This document shows, piece after piece, positions 9,091-20,097 of a stretch of 64,000 nt of DNA (positions are counted from its first letter, which is position 1; each line of letters starts with the position of its first letter). The stretch is from NCBI RefSeq assembly GCF_000244875.1, contig NC_016791.1, forward strand, positions 1,051,501-1,115,500. Reading direction: 5' to 3'. The notes under the pieces were generated by a model that saw nothing but the letters and a program-made list of their open reading frames with translations, was not told the DNA's origin and made no database searches. This stretch comes from Clostridium sp. BNL1100. GTDB lineage: Bacteria; Bacillota; Clostridia; Acetivibrionales; DSM-1351. The position numbers and the translations under genes were made by a program.

Positions 9091-9131
9091 CTGTGACTAG
9101 AACGGTAACATCTGGGTTTCAAAATAAATAA

Positions 9132-9161
9132 GAACCATCCGGCAAAAAATCCAGATGGTTC
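9132..9161. terminator. Bidirectional hairpin terminator between convergent genes
   Basis: The stem GAACCATC/GATGGTTC with two further G-C pairs flanks an A-rich loop. The minus-strand reading is followed by a T-rich run (TTATTTATTTT), fitting termination of the GH51 gene. It lies between the ACP gene and the oppositely oriented GH51 gene. Confidence 0.75.
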
Positions 9162-9180
9162 TCAATAAAAGCTATTAATA

Positions 9181-10713
<1,533 letters not shown>

Positions 10714-10721
10714 TTAAATGC

Positions 10722-10749
10722 AAGTAATTAATAAAAAAATTAATCACTT
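10722..10749. promoter_or_regulatory. Candidate operator in the GH51/ArsR divergent region
   Basis: AAGTAATTAAT and ATTAATCACTT form an 11-base inverted repeat with one mismatch around six A residues. It lies 33 bases upstream of the GH51 start, between the divergent genes. This is the type of site an ArsR-fold dimer would bind. No footprint is known to me; the assignment is by position and symmetry. Confidence 0.5.
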
Positions 10750-10880
10750 AATACTTACCTTAATAACTATATACTATATTCCATTTTTCTATATGTCAAT
10801 ACAAATAATAGACTTAATATTTACAAATTATGATAGGTAATTTATACTTGTATTAATTTGAATCGAGGAGAAAAATATAA

Positions 10881-11783
10881 ATGAAGATAGATATATCTGA
10901 AAAGTGGCTGCCTGTGTATGAAGCTTTAAGCAGCAGCGTACGAATAAAAATAATTAACTTACTCGCAATGGATGCTTTAAATATAAAACAGCTGGCCCAA
11001 GAACTTAGTTTGAGCAGTGCGATAGTAACAATGCATGTTAAAAAGCTTGAGAAAGCTGGCATTGTTCATTCCGAACGAAAAAGTATTAACGGGGCAGTGC
11101 AAAAACTCTGCTTTCTTGACGTAGACTCCTTGGATATCCAATTTCCAAGCAGACAGGTAAAAACAAGAAATTACCACAAATTCTCAATGCCCATAGGTCA
11201 TTACTCGAATTTTACAGTTACCCCCACTTGCGGAATAGCAACACCTGAAAAGGTTATAGGTGAGTTTGATGATCCAAGGTATTTTTTGGAGCCGGACAGA
11301 GTTAATGCCGGAATACTTTGGTTTACGGAAGGTTTTGTAGAATACAAGATTCCCAATTTTCTGCTTTCCGTGCAGCAGCCCGAAGAATTGGAAATATCAA
11401 TGGAGCTTGGTTCTGAAGCTCCGGGGATAAACAGCAATTGGCCGTCGGATATAACTTTTTTTCTTAATGAAAAAAAAGTCGGTCAATGGACCAGTCCCGG
11501 TGATTATGGAAACAGCAGGGGCAGATATACTCCTGATTGGTGGAGTCTGCAGGTTGGTCAATACGGGTTATATAAATCCATACGTATAACACAGGATGGA
11601 TCTTATATAGACGGAATAAAGGTTTCCGATACATCTCTTTCATCTTTGGATATTCGTCAGAAATATTGGACTTTCAGAATAGCAGTACTTCCTGACTCAC
11701 AGAATGTCGGCGGTGTAACAATATTTGGGAAAGGTTTTGGCAATTATAGTCGAGATATATTGTTTAAATTATTTTATAAATAA
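10881..11783 (+). CDS. ArsR-type winged-helix regulator with large C-terminal sensor-like domain
   Basis: 300 residues. Residues 1-90 form an ArsR-like winged helix (VYEALSSSVRIKIINLL, then LAQELSLSSAIVTMHVKKLEKAGI). The remaining 200 residues are rich in Trp, Tyr and beta-strand-like sequence and recall carbohydrate-binding beta-sandwich folds, but I do not recognise the family. ArsR proteins are normally about 100 residues, so the C-terminal domain is probably the effector-binding part. It is divergent from GH51 and upstream of the sugar importer, so arabinose or an arabino-oligosaccharide is a reasonable ligand guess. The ribosome site GAGGAGA lies just upstream of the ATG. Confidence 0.8.
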   Translation: MKIDISEKWLPVYEALSSSVRIKIINLLAMDALNIKQLAQELSLSSAIVTMHVKKLEKAGIVHSERKSINGAVQKLCFLDVDSLDIQFPSRQVKTRNYHKFSMPIGHYSNFTVTPTCGIATPEKVIGEFDDPRYFLEPDRVNAGILWFTEGFVEYKIPNFLLSVQQPEELEISMELGSEAPGINSNWPSDITFFLNEKKVGQWTSPGDYGNSRGRYTPDWWSLQVGQYGLYKSIRITQDGSYIDGIKVSDTSLSSLDIRQKYWTFRIAVLPDSQNVGGVTIFGKGFGNYSRDILFKLFYK

Positions 11784-11895
11784 TTTAGGTTTAACAAATT
11801 ATTCAACATAATTAATAAAAAAATCAACTTTTCAATATCGTTATTTGAATTAAAACTTTACTTAATAAATTATTATAAAAAACTCTTAATATATT

Positions 11896-11915
11896 CTGTT
11901 TAGATAAATAAACAG
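11896..11915. promoter_or_regulatory. Perfect inverted repeat upstream of the sugar-binding-protein gene
   Basis: CTGTTTA and TAAACAG flank six bases. The site lies about 70 bases upstream of the binding-protein start in an AT-rich region that must hold the importer promoter. It may be an operator. No convincing -35/-10 pair could be fixed next to it. Confidence 0.35.
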
Positions 11916-11932
11916 CTTTGCTAAAATAGTCT

Positions 11933-11953
11933 TGTCGGTGGGAAAAGCCGACA
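11933..11953 (+). promoter_or_regulatory. Leader hairpin before the sugar-binding-protein gene
   Basis: TGTCGG and CCGACA pair across a nine-base loop, ending about 17 bases before the ribosome site AGGAGG. There is no T-run, so it is more likely a transcript-stabilising or regulatory leader structure than a terminator. Confidence 0.35.
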
Positions 11954-11981
11954 GTAAAGTTTATTATAGGAGGAATATTTA

Positions 11982-13013
11982 ATGAAAAAAAGGTTAATTG
12001 CATTGCTAATGTGCTTTTCATTGATAATGGCAGCAGGTTGCGGAGCAACCGGTTCGGATTCAAAGGATTCTGAATCGTCTCAGGCTGCCCAATCGTCTAC
12101 AGCTGCTAATGATTCAGACAGCAATAAGTTGATAACTATAGGTTTTTCACAGGTTGGCGCTGAAAGCGACTGGCGTGTAGCTAACACTGCATCCATGAAA
12201 TCTGCATTATCAGAAAAAAACGGCTTTAAATTAATTTTTGCAGATGCACAGCAAAAGCAGGAAAATCAAATTAAAGCGGTAAGAGATTTTATATCACAGG
12301 ATGTTGATGTTATTGCAATAGCACCTGTTACAGAAACCGGATGGGAAACTGTATTGGGTGAAGCAAAGGATGCAGGAATACCTGTAATAATTTGTGATAG
12401 AATGATAAAGGTTTCAGATGACTCACTCTTTAGCTGTTGGGTTGGTTCAGACTTCCAGAAGGAAGGCGTTAATGCAGCTGAATGGTTGGCTAACTACATA
12501 AAAGAAAAAGGCAAGACCGATACACAAAATGTTGTAGTTCTTCAGGGAACAATCGGATCTTCTGCTGAAATAGGCCGTACAAAAGGTTTCGGTGAAACAA
12601 TAAAGAAATACGACAACTTTAAGATATTGGCACAACAGACCGGAGAATTCACACAGGCAAAAGGACAGGAAGTTATGGAGTCCTTTCTCAAACAATATAA
12701 TGACATAGATGTAGTTGTAGCACAGAACGATAATATGGCATTTGGAGCAATTGATGCTTTAAAAGCTGCAGGAAAGGTTCCGGGAAAAGATGTAACAATT
12801 GTATCCTTTGATGCGGTTAAAGCGGCATTCAAGTCCATGATAGCCGGAGATATGAACGTATCAGTAGAATGTAATCCGTTACATGGACCAAGAGTAGCTG
12901 AACTGGCTAAAAAACTTATGAATGAGGAAAAAGTTGAAAAGATCCAGTATGTTGATGAAAAAGTGTACCCTGCTGAAATAGCTGAAAAAGAGCTTCCAAA
13001 TCGTCAATACTAA
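11982..13013 (+). CDS. CUT2-type sugar ABC transporter substrate-binding lipoprotein
   Basis: 343 residues. A lipoprotein signal (KRLIALLMCFSLIMAAGCG) places the lipobox Cys at about residue 20, followed by a Ser/Thr-rich tether. The mature part is a periplasmic-binding-protein type 1 (LacI/RbsB-like) fold, with ITIGFSQVGAESDWR, IAPVTETGW and VVAQNDNMAFGAIDAL segments. It most resembles YtfQ-type galactofuranose/pentose binding proteins, so the ligand is probably a monosaccharide, not a long xylo-oligosaccharide. A strong terminator separates it from the ATPase gene, which should make it the most abundant component. Confidence 0.9.
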   Translation: MKKRLIALLMCFSLIMAAGCGATGSDSKDSESSQAAQSSTAANDSDSNKLITIGFSQVGAESDWRVANTASMKSALSEKNGFKLIFADAQQKQENQIKAVRDFISQDVDVIAIAPVTETGWETVLGEAKDAGIPVIICDRMIKVSDDSLFSCWVGSDFQKEGVNAAEWLANYIKEKGKTDTQNVVVLQGTIGSSAEIGRTKGFGETIKKYDNFKILAQQTGEFTQAKGQEVMESFLKQYNDIDVVVAQNDNMAFGAIDALKAAGKVPGKDVTIVSFDAVKAAFKSMIAGDMNVSVECNPLHGPRVAELAKKLMNEEKVEKIQYVDEKVYPAEIAEKELPNRQY

Positions 13014-13042
13014 TTTAAATCCTTATGTTGTAATTAAATAAA

Positions 13043-13085
13043 AAAACAGGTGTGAAATAGAATACTGTTTCACACCTGTTTTTTT
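13043..13085 (+). terminator. Strong intrinsic terminator between binding protein and ATPase
   Basis: A long stem (AAACAGGTGTGAAA against TTTCACACCTGTTT) is followed by a run of T. The ATPase gene begins only about 46 bases later, so partial read-through is the likely way the rest of the operon is expressed. Confidence 0.88.
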
Positions 13086-13131
13086 AAAAGATTAACTGCA
13101 GCAAGTCATTGGGAAAGGATGGAGAAGATGC

Positions 13132-14664
13132 GTGGGGAATGAAGGTTATGAAGTTCTTAAAATGAGAAACATTTGTAAGACTTTTCCCGGAGTAACAGCG
13201 CTGTCCGATGTAAATTTTACATTGAGGACCGGTGAGATTCATGCTCTTATGGGCGAAAATGGTGCGGGAAAAAGTACGTTGATTAAAGTTTTGACAGGTG
13301 TTGAAGAATTTGAATCAGGTCAAATACTTATAGACGGTTTAAATCATCCGGCTATTAATAAATCTCCCCAGGAAGCACAAGCAAACGGAATCAGTACTGT
13401 ATACCAGGAGATAAATTTATGCCCGAACCTTTCGGTAGCAGAAAACATTTTTATAGGGAGAGAGCTGAAAAAGGCGGGGCGTATTGATTGGAAAGCAATA
13501 AATAAAAGAGCAAAAGAGATTTTACTAAATTTCAATATTGATATTGATGTTACAAAATCTCTGGACAATTATTCGGTAGCTATGCAACAGATGGTCGCTA
13601 TTGCCAGAGCAGTTGACATTACCTCAAAAGTGCTTATATTGGATGAACCTACATCAAGTTTGGATGAATATGAGGTTGAAAAACTTTTTGAGGTAATGAG
13701 AAAATTAAAAGCCCAGGGAACAGGTATCATATTTGTAACACACTTTCTAGAACAGGTATATGCAGTATGTGACAGGATTACGGTGCTACGAAATGGCAGT
13801 CTGGTAGGCGAATATGAGGTTGACAAACTGCCCAGAGTTCAGCTGGTTGCAAAAATGATGGGTAAGGAATTTGACGATCTGGCGCTGATAAAAAAAGCAG
13901 CAAAGGAACAGGAAATTAAAGCAACGAAGGAGAACTTTATCTCTGCAAAAGAATTGGGTCACACCGGAACTATCAAACCTTTTAGCCTGGAAATCAAAAA
14001 AGGTGAAGTAATAGGTCTAGCAGGCCTTTTAGGGTCTGGTCGTTCCGAATTGGCAAGAGTAATATATGGTGCAGATAAGTCAGATTGCGGAGAGCTGGAA
14101 GTCAGTGGGGAAAAATGCAGTTTTAAGGCACCGATAGATTCAATGAAAGCGGGAATGGCTTTTTGTCCTGAAAACAGAAAAGAAGAAGGAATCATAGCAG
14201 ATTTATCTGTAAGAGAAAATATGATACTTGCTCTGCAAGCTAAGAGAGGTATGTTTAAACTTATAAGTAAAAAGGAGCAGGAGGAGCTTACAGATAAGTT
14301 TATCAATATGCTTCAGATAAAAACTGCAAGCCGTGAAACCCCTATAAAACAGCTCAGCGGCGGTAATCAACAAAAAGTTATACTGGGTAGATGGCTTATG
14401 ACGGAGCCAGACTTTTTAATTCTTGATGAACCCACCAGAGGTATTGATGTTGGCACAAAAACGGAGATACAGAAGCTCGTTGTTGATTTTGCGAGTAAAG
14501 GAATGACGGTAATGTTTATTTCTTCCGAAATAGAAGAAATGCTTCGTACCGTTAACAGAATGGCTGTTCTGCGAGACGGCAGAAAAGTGGGGGAACTTGA
14601 CGAAAGTGAATTGTCTCAGGAACTGGTTATGAAGGTTATCGCAGGGGGTGATGCTAATGAATAG
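13132..14664 (+). CDS. CUT2 sugar ABC transporter, double ATPase subunit
   Basis: 510 residues with two fused nucleotide-binding domains. The first has GENGAGKSTLIK (Walker A) and LILDEPTSSLD (Walker B). The second has a degenerate Walker A region (GLLGSGRSELAR), an intact signature LSGGNQQK and LILDEPTRGIDVG. This RbsA/XylG/YtfR arrangement is typical of monosaccharide importers. The GTG start at 13132 follows GGATGGAGA with normal spacing; the nearby ATG at 13128 hits a stop at once. The gene overlaps the first permease. Confidence 0.93.
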   Translation: MGNEGYEVLKMRNICKTFPGVTALSDVNFTLRTGEIHALMGENGAGKSTLIKVLTGVEEFESGQILIDGLNHPAINKSPQEAQANGISTVYQEINLCPNLSVAENIFIGRELKKAGRIDWKAINKRAKEILLNFNIDIDVTKSLDNYSVAMQQMVAIARAVDITSKVLILDEPTSSLDEYEVEKLFEVMRKLKAQGTGIIFVTHFLEQVYAVCDRITVLRNGSLVGEYEVDKLPRVQLVAKMMGKEFDDLALIKKAAKEQEIKATKENFISAKELGHTGTIKPFSLEIKKGEVIGLAGLLGSGRSELARVIYGADKSDCGELEVSGEKCSFKAPIDSMKAGMAFCPENRKEEGIIADLSVRENMILALQAKRGMFKLISKKEQEELTDKFINMLQIKTASRETPIKQLSGGNQQKVILGRWLMTEPDFLILDEPTRGIDVGTKTEIQKLVVDFASKGMTVMFISSEIEEMLRTVNRMAVLRDGRKVGELDESELSQELVMKVIAGGDANE

Positions 14665-15709
14665 TCAAATAATTAAAAAGATAACAAAATACAGGCTATT
14701 CTGGCCATTAGTATGCCTCTTTGCAGTATTGGTTGTGAATCTTATCAGAACTCCTGACTTTTTTAATATTTCCATTAACAGCAAAGGGGTACTTTACGGG
14801 TATCTCATTGATATAATAAACCGTTCAAGCGAATTAATCATCCTTGCAGCAGGTATGACAGTATGTGTGGCATCCTCTGCAGGAACGGATATTTCAGTGG
14901 GGTCGGTAATGGCAGTAACAGGTGCGGTGACATGTTTCTTATTGGGAACTGGGGATGCTTATAATATACCTTATGTCCTTGCAGTATTAGCTGGGATTCT
15001 GGCTGCAACTGCTTGCGGTGCCTGGAACGGATTCCTTGTGGCAAAACTGAAAATCCAACCAATGGTAGCAACGTTGATTCTTTTTACTGCCGGTCGTGGT
15101 ATTGCACAGCTCATTACAGGAGGAAACATACTTTACATAAAAGTTAAAAACTTTAAGTATCTGGGCTCTGTACTGCCGGGGGTACCATTGCCGACACCTA
15201 TTTTTGTAGCAGCAGCAGTAGTAATACTGACTTCAGTTCTTCTACGAAAATCGGCACTTGGAATGTATATTCAAAGTGTGGGTATAAATGCAAAAGCCAG
15301 TAGATTAATCGGCTTGAATTCAACATTAATTATATTTTTAACTTACGCATTCTGTGGCTTGTGTTCAGGAATAGCAGGTACAATAGCCACCTCCAGAATT
15401 TATTCAATTGACGCAAATAATGTGGGACTTAATATGGAAATGGACGCAATTCTTGCAGTTGCACTGGGTGGTAACAGTCTGGCAGGAGGAAAATTCTCGT
15501 TGGCAGGCAGTGTTATAGGTGCTATTACCATACAGGCATTGTCTACTTCACTTTATTCAATGGGAGTATCGGCAGACCAGCTGCCTGTTTATAAAGCAAT
15601 AGTTGTAATTATAATTGTATCCTTGCAATCAAAACAATTAAAAAAGTTCTTCAAAAATTTCAGTCAAAAGCAAAAAATCAGTAAGGCTGGAGAGAAGGTG
15701 ACACAATGA
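14657..15709 (+). CDS. CUT2 sugar ABC transporter permease 1 (RbsC/YtfT-like)
   Basis: 350 residues, hydrophobic throughout, with the RbsC-family segments SSAGTDISVGSVMAVTGAV and ALGGNSLAGGKFSLAGSVIGA. ATG at 14657 is chosen because GGGGG (14643-14647) is about eight bases upstream; in-frame GTG/ATG codons at 14648 and 14651 are too close to it. It overlaps the ATPase gene by eight bases, implying translational coupling. Confidence 0.9.
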   Translation: MNSQIIKKITKYRLFWPLVCLFAVLVVNLIRTPDFFNISINSKGVLYGYLIDIINRSSELIILAAGMTVCVASSAGTDISVGSVMAVTGAVTCFLLGTGDAYNIPYVLAVLAGILAATACGAWNGFLVAKLKIQPMVATLILFTAGRGIAQLITGGNILYIKVKNFKYLGSVLPGVPLPTPIFVAAAVVILTSVLLRKSALGMYIQSVGINAKASRLIGLNSTLIIFLTYAFCGLCSGIAGTIATSRIYSIDANNVGLNMEMDAILAVALGGNSLAGGKFSLAGSVIGAITIQALSTSLYSMGVSADQLPVYKAIVVIIIVSLQSKQLKKFFKNFSQKQKISKAGEKVTQ

Positions 15710-16728
15710 TAAAGAGTTTACGGAGCAAAATAAGCGGCAATAACTTTTTGCTGTTTGTAACTATTGTATTATTTTTTGTGTTATACATTTCCGGCATGGT
15801 GATATTCCAAGACAAAGGTTTTGGAAAGCCGCAGGTTTTTTTAAACCTGTTTATAAGTAACGCCGGACTGATTATTGCAGCTGTGGGTATGACAATAGTA
15901 TTGATTACAGCGGGTATAGACATATCAATCGGCTCGGTAATAGCAATGACATGTATGCTCCTTGCCTGGATGATGGAGAAAAAAGGCATGGATGCCTGGG
16001 TAAGCATTGTAATTGTTCTGTTTGTCGGTGTTGTGTTTGGTCTTGTACAGGGGTTCCTGGTGTCATATCTGAACATTCAGCCCTTTATTGTAACACTTGC
16101 AGGTCTGTTTTTTGCAAGAGGAATGACAGCAATAATCAGTGACGAAATGATAACCATTACAAATAAAGCGTTCCTTGGTATTGCAAACGCCAAGATATAT
16201 ATACCATTTATTTCAACAGTAACAAAGAAGGGAAAAGTAATCCATCCCTATATTTACCCCAGTGTAATTCTTGCGATTGCTGTTTTAATAATTGCTTTCG
16301 TTATTTTAAAATACACAAAGTTTGGCCGATCAATCTACGCCGTTGGTGGAAATGAGCAGTCTGCATTACTGATGGGATTGAACGTCAGAAGAATAAAGCT
16401 GAAAGTATATGCTCTTAATGGTTTTCTTGCAGCTTTAGCAGGTTTTGCCTTTGCTCTTAATTCCTGCGGGGGCTTTGTTGAACAGGCAAGAGGCTTCGAA
16501 ATGGATGCCATTGCTTCGGCTGTAATCGGAGGAACACTTCTCACAGGTGGTGTAGGTAATGTCATAGGCAGTTTGTTCGGCGTAATGATAAAGGGTACAA
16601 TAGAGTCAATTATAACTTTTCAGGGTACGCTGTCTTCATGGTGGACAAAGATTGCAATTGCAGCACTCCTGTGTATATTTATTATATTGCAGAGCATATT
16701 TGCATCAATAAAAAGAAAGAGTAAATAG
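15706..16728 (+). CDS. CUT2 sugar ABC transporter permease 2 (RbsC/YjfF-like)
   Basis: 340 residues, RbsC family (LITAGIDISIGSVIAMTCM, VIGGTLLTGGVGNVIGSLFG). The start overlaps the previous stop in an ATGA junction. Two different permeases with a YtfQ-like binding protein and a double ATPase reproduce the YtfQ-YtfR-YtfT-YjfF layout, so the membrane part is probably a heterodimer. Confidence 0.9.
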   Translation: MIKSLRSKISGNNFLLFVTIVLFFVLYISGMVIFQDKGFGKPQVFLNLFISNAGLIIAAVGMTIVLITAGIDISIGSVIAMTCMLLAWMMEKKGMDAWVSIVIVLFVGVVFGLVQGFLVSYLNIQPFIVTLAGLFFARGMTAIISDEMITITNKAFLGIANAKIYIPFISTVTKKGKVIHPYIYPSVILAIAVLIIAFVILKYTKFGRSIYAVGGNEQSALLMGLNVRRIKLKVYALNGFLAALAGFAFALNSCGGFVEQARGFEMDAIASAVIGGTLLTGGVGNVIGSLFGVMIKGTIESIITFQGTLSSWWTKIAIAALLCIFIILQSIFASIKRKSK

Positions 16729-16747
16729 CATTTAAAAAAGTAAATAG

Positions 16748-16787
16748 AAAGAGACAGTCTTTTATAAAAGTAAGACTGTCTCTTTTG
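16748..16787 (+). terminator. Strong intrinsic terminator between importer and two-component genes
   Basis: AAAGAGACAGTCTT pairs with AAGACTGTCTCTTT and is followed by T residues. Only about 36 bases separate it from the sensor-kinase start, too little for a full separate promoter, so the regulators probably depend on read-through. Confidence 0.88.
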
Positions 16788-16822
16788 GTGCATTCAAGCT
16801 TGGGATACAAATAAGAGGAGAA

Positions 16823-18295
16823 ATGATTATGAAAATTAAAAAATATTTGGGCATTTCATTAAAAACAAAGATGAGAGCTTTGATGTTTATTGCCATTATT
16901 CCGCTTTTGGCATTTGTTTCTTATCTTATTTTCCAAGTGGGCACATATTCGGATTACTACAATGCAATATATAAAAGCATATCCGTTGCCAATGATTTCT
17001 CCCAGAAATTTAAATATGATTATGATTACAGTATGTATCAGATTGTAATAGGGTCAAGCAATTTCAAAAAGGAGGATATCTCAGGAAAACTGGAAGATGC
17101 ATATAACAAAGTAAAATACTTAAGAAAATCCGCTTTAATGCCTGAAAACAAAAGTACTACCAAATATATGAAAGATTATATTGATAGTCTTAAACGCAGT
17201 ACTGAAATTATTAAAGAAAACATGGAAACAGATGGGCCCAAATACGATAAGAATTTAATGATTCTTGATAATGATATCAGAACTACCACAACGATGATTA
17301 CGGATGCCATACAAAAATACGTATATATTGAAACCTTTCAAATGAACAAGGTACATAACAAAATTGAAGCGGAAAGAAAAAGAAATGTTACATTTACAGG
17401 TATAATATTTGCCGTACTATTGCTAGTAACTCTTATTTTGGTAGAATTTATTTCTCACAGTATTACAAAGCCCATAAAAAACCTCTGTATATCAACAAAG
17501 TTGGTTGGAAATGGTGACTTTACCACACGTGTCCCGGATTCTGAAAGTGATGAAATAGCTATGTTAGCAACAAGTTTTAACACAATGATTGAAAAAATAG
17601 GCAGTTTAGTGGAGGACGTGAAGCTGGAACAGATAAATTTAAGAAAGACCGAATTAAAGCTTATGCAGGCCCAAATAAACCCTCATTTCCTTTATAATAC
17701 ATTGGATACCATTATCTGGCTGGCTGAAGGTAATAAAACCAAGGATGTTGTACAGATGGTAAGTGCATTGTCCAGATTTTTCAGGATTGCCTTAAGTAAG
17801 GGGTATGATTATATAAGTATTAAGGAAGAAGAGATGCTTATAAGAAGCTATCTCCAGATTCAACAGTACCGATATCAGGACATTCTGGAATATGAAATAA
17901 ATATTTCAGAACAGCTGGAAAACTGCAGTATTCTAAAGCTTACACTTCAGCCTATAGTTGAAAACGCACTTTATCACGGAATAAAAAACAAGCGGGGAAT
18001 GGGAAAAATAATTATAGAGGGCTACTGTCAAGGTGATATTGTCTTGTTAAAGGTAAAGGATAACGGAATCGGAATGAATCATGAACAAATTGAAAAAATA
18101 AAAAAGCTCTTTATAATGCCCAAAGAAGATGAGGCCCTGGAGCAAAAGGGCTTTGGATTATTTAATGTAAATGAAAGAATTAAGCTGAATTTTGGGGTTG
18201 AATATGGATTGGATGTAAAAAGTGAATACGGTGTCGGAAGTGAATTTACTATTTGTATCCCAAAAATCACCCAAAACCGTCATTATAATATTTAA
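16823..18295 (+). CDS. xydS: YesM-family sensor histidine kinase (XydS-like)
   Basis: 490 residues. One membrane helix lies at about 19-40 and another at about 190-213, framing an extracellular sensing region of about 150 residues. HAMP follows at about 214-266, then a His-kinase domain with QAQINPHFLYNTLD (His288) and an ATPase domain with VENALYHGIKNK, DNGIGM and GFGLFNVNERI. The layout is typical of Gram-positive kinases paired with AraC-type regulators in carbohydrate loci. By position just upstream of CBM6-dockerin genes it corresponds to XydS of R. cellulolyticum, reported to respond to straw. The orthology is inferred from context, so the symbol is tentative. Confidence 0.88.
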   Translation: MIMKIKKYLGISLKTKMRALMFIAIIPLLAFVSYLIFQVGTYSDYYNAIYKSISVANDFSQKFKYDYDYSMYQIVIGSSNFKKEDISGKLEDAYNKVKYLRKSALMPENKSTTKYMKDYIDSLKRSTEIIKENMETDGPKYDKNLMILDNDIRTTTTMITDAIQKYVYIETFQMNKVHNKIEAERKRNVTFTGIIFAVLLLVTLILVEFISHSITKPIKNLCISTKLVGNGDFTTRVPDSESDEIAMLATSFNTMIEKIGSLVEDVKLEQINLRKTELKLMQAQINPHFLYNTLDTIIWLAEGNKTKDVVQMVSALSRFFRIALSKGYDYISIKEEEMLIRSYLQIQQYRYQDILEYEINISEQLENCSILKLTLQPIVENALYHGIKNKRGMGKIIIEGYCQGDIVLLKVKDNGIGMNHEQIEKIKKLFIMPKEDEALEQKGFGLFNVNERIKLNFGVEYGLDVKSEYGVGSEFTICIPKITQNRHYNI

Positions 18296-18366
18296 ACTAT
18301 AAAAAGAAGGTATTGTAAATCTTAAAATGGAATATTGAACTTAGAACGGTTAGAGGGGTGATACAG

Positions 18367-19965
18367 GTGTATAAAATATTTCTTGTGGATGATGAAGTTA
18401 TAGTTCGTCATGGTATCAGGGATTGCATTAAATGGGAACAAACTGATTTTGTATTTTCAGGCGAAGCACCTGACGGTGAATTTGCACTGCCGCTTATTAT
18501 GGAAATAAAGCCGGATATATTAATTACTGATATAAAAATGCCGTTTATGGACGGTTTGGAGTTAAGTCAGGTTGTCAGGAAAAATATGCCTTGGGTTAAG
18601 ATTATTATTTTGAGCGGCCATGACGAGTTTGGTTTTGCAAGGGAGGCAATGCGAATAGGGGTAACAGAATACTTGCTTAAGCCTGTGACTGCTCACGACC
18701 TCCTTGAATCACTGGAAAAAGTAAAAGATTTAATAATATACGAAAAACGAGAAAGAGAAAGTGCTGAGAAAATTAAAAAGCAACTTGCAGAAAATGCTCC
18801 CTTATTCAGGGATAAATTTTTAAGCGAGCTTTTATTAGGTATGGTTCCCCCGGTTGAAGTTATAGATAATTGTGAAAGCTTAAATATAAATATAATTTCG
18901 AAGTTTTATATTGTAGAAATTTTAGAGTTGGAAATGCCCAAAAAAGATGTTTCCGGAGGCGAATTTACTGAAGTATTACAGGCAGAGACTCTGATAGACA
19001 ACATTGTCAGTAAAAACAGTGAAATTATTAAGTTCAGAAGGATGCTTGGAGAAATAATAGTAATAATAAAAGGTGATAATTCCCAGAGTATGGAAGAAAC
19101 TGCTTACAGTCTGGCACAATCCCTAAAATATGAAGTGGAAAGGAAAACATCCTGTATTCTGGGAATCAGTATCGGTGGTGCAAGAGAAAGAATACAGGGA
19201 ATTACGCAATCGTATAAGGAAGCCGATGAAATAAAAAACTACCGCTATATATACGGGAAACGTAAGATTATCGGTATAAACGATATAAAGTCTGATATGG
19301 GTAGTAAAAAGGATTTTATTAAGATTGACATGAATAATACTTACGAATTTTTTAAGTGCGGACTGAAATCTGATGTTGGATGTTTTGTCCATAAGTTCAT
19401 TGATAACCTGAATGAAATTGAGATGAAGTCACCCATGTATATTCATTATCTATTCATGGATGTGGTAATAAGTGCGTCTAGGTTTATTGACGAACTTGGA
19501 GGCGAAATTGAAACTCTGCTACCATGGGTAACAAATTTAGAAAGCTTTGTTGCAAGTATAGATTCTATACAAAAATTCGGAGAATTAACAGAAAATACTT
19601 TAAAAATAATATTGGAATTCAGGGATACAAGGGTAGAGAGAAAGTATGACAGCATTATAAAAAAAGCAAAGGATTATATACACAACAATTTTGCTAATTC
19701 CAATATTTCTCTCATTTCAGTTGCGTCATATGTTAATGTGAGTCCCAGTCATTTTAGTACCATTTTTAGTCAGGAGGCAGGAGAAAATTTTATTGAATAC
19801 CTGACAAAAGTAAGAGTAAAAAAGGCAATGGAGCTTTTAAAAACTACTTCTCTCAAATCGTCTGAAATTGCTTATAATGTCGGGTATAACGATCCTCATT
19901 ATTTCTGCTATATTTTTAAGAAAGCCATAGGAGTTACTCCTAAGGAGTACCGAAGTGAAACGTAG
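18367..19965 (+). CDS. xydR: AraC-type response regulator (XydR-like)
   Basis: 532 residues. The receiver domain (about 1-120) has the phospho-acceptor Asp55 in ILITDIKMPFMDG and the conserved Lys in YLLKPV. A long central region of about 300 residues follows, and the last 100 or so form an AraC-type double helix-turn-helix (ISLISVASYVNVSPSHFSTIF, SSEIAYNVGYNDPHYFCYIFKK). GTG at 18367 is preferred because AGAGGGG lies about eight bases upstream; the GTG at 18358 abuts it. It probably activates the downstream hemicellulase operon, as reported for XydR, but the binding site was not identified here. Confidence 0.88.
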   Translation: MYKIFLVDDEVIVRHGIRDCIKWEQTDFVFSGEAPDGEFALPLIMEIKPDILITDIKMPFMDGLELSQVVRKNMPWVKIIILSGHDEFGFAREAMRIGVTEYLLKPVTAHDLLESLEKVKDLIIYEKRERESAEKIKKQLAENAPLFRDKFLSELLLGMVPPVEVIDNCESLNINIISKFYIVEILELEMPKKDVSGGEFTEVLQAETLIDNIVSKNSEIIKFRRMLGEIIVIIKGDNSQSMEETAYSLAQSLKYEVERKTSCILGISIGGARERIQGITQSYKEADEIKNYRYIYGKRKIIGINDIKSDMGSKKDFIKIDMNNTYEFFKCGLKSDVGCFVHKFIDNLNEIEMKSPMYIHYLFMDVVISASRFIDELGGEIETLLPWVTNLESFVASIDSIQKFGELTENTLKIILEFRDTRVERKYDSIIKKAKDYIHNNFANSNISLISVASYVNVSPSHFSTIFSQEAGENFIEYLTKVRVKKAMELLKTTSLKSSEIAYNVGYNDPHYFCYIFKKAIGVTPKEYRSET

Positions 19966-20097
19966 TAAGAAAAAATTTATTATAACAAAGTTAAAAAAAA
20001 ATATACAAATGCATAGAGCTAAATAATCAATTTACTATTTTTTCATCATATGGTAAAATAATTACAAAATTTTATACCAATAACAAAAAGATTTATA

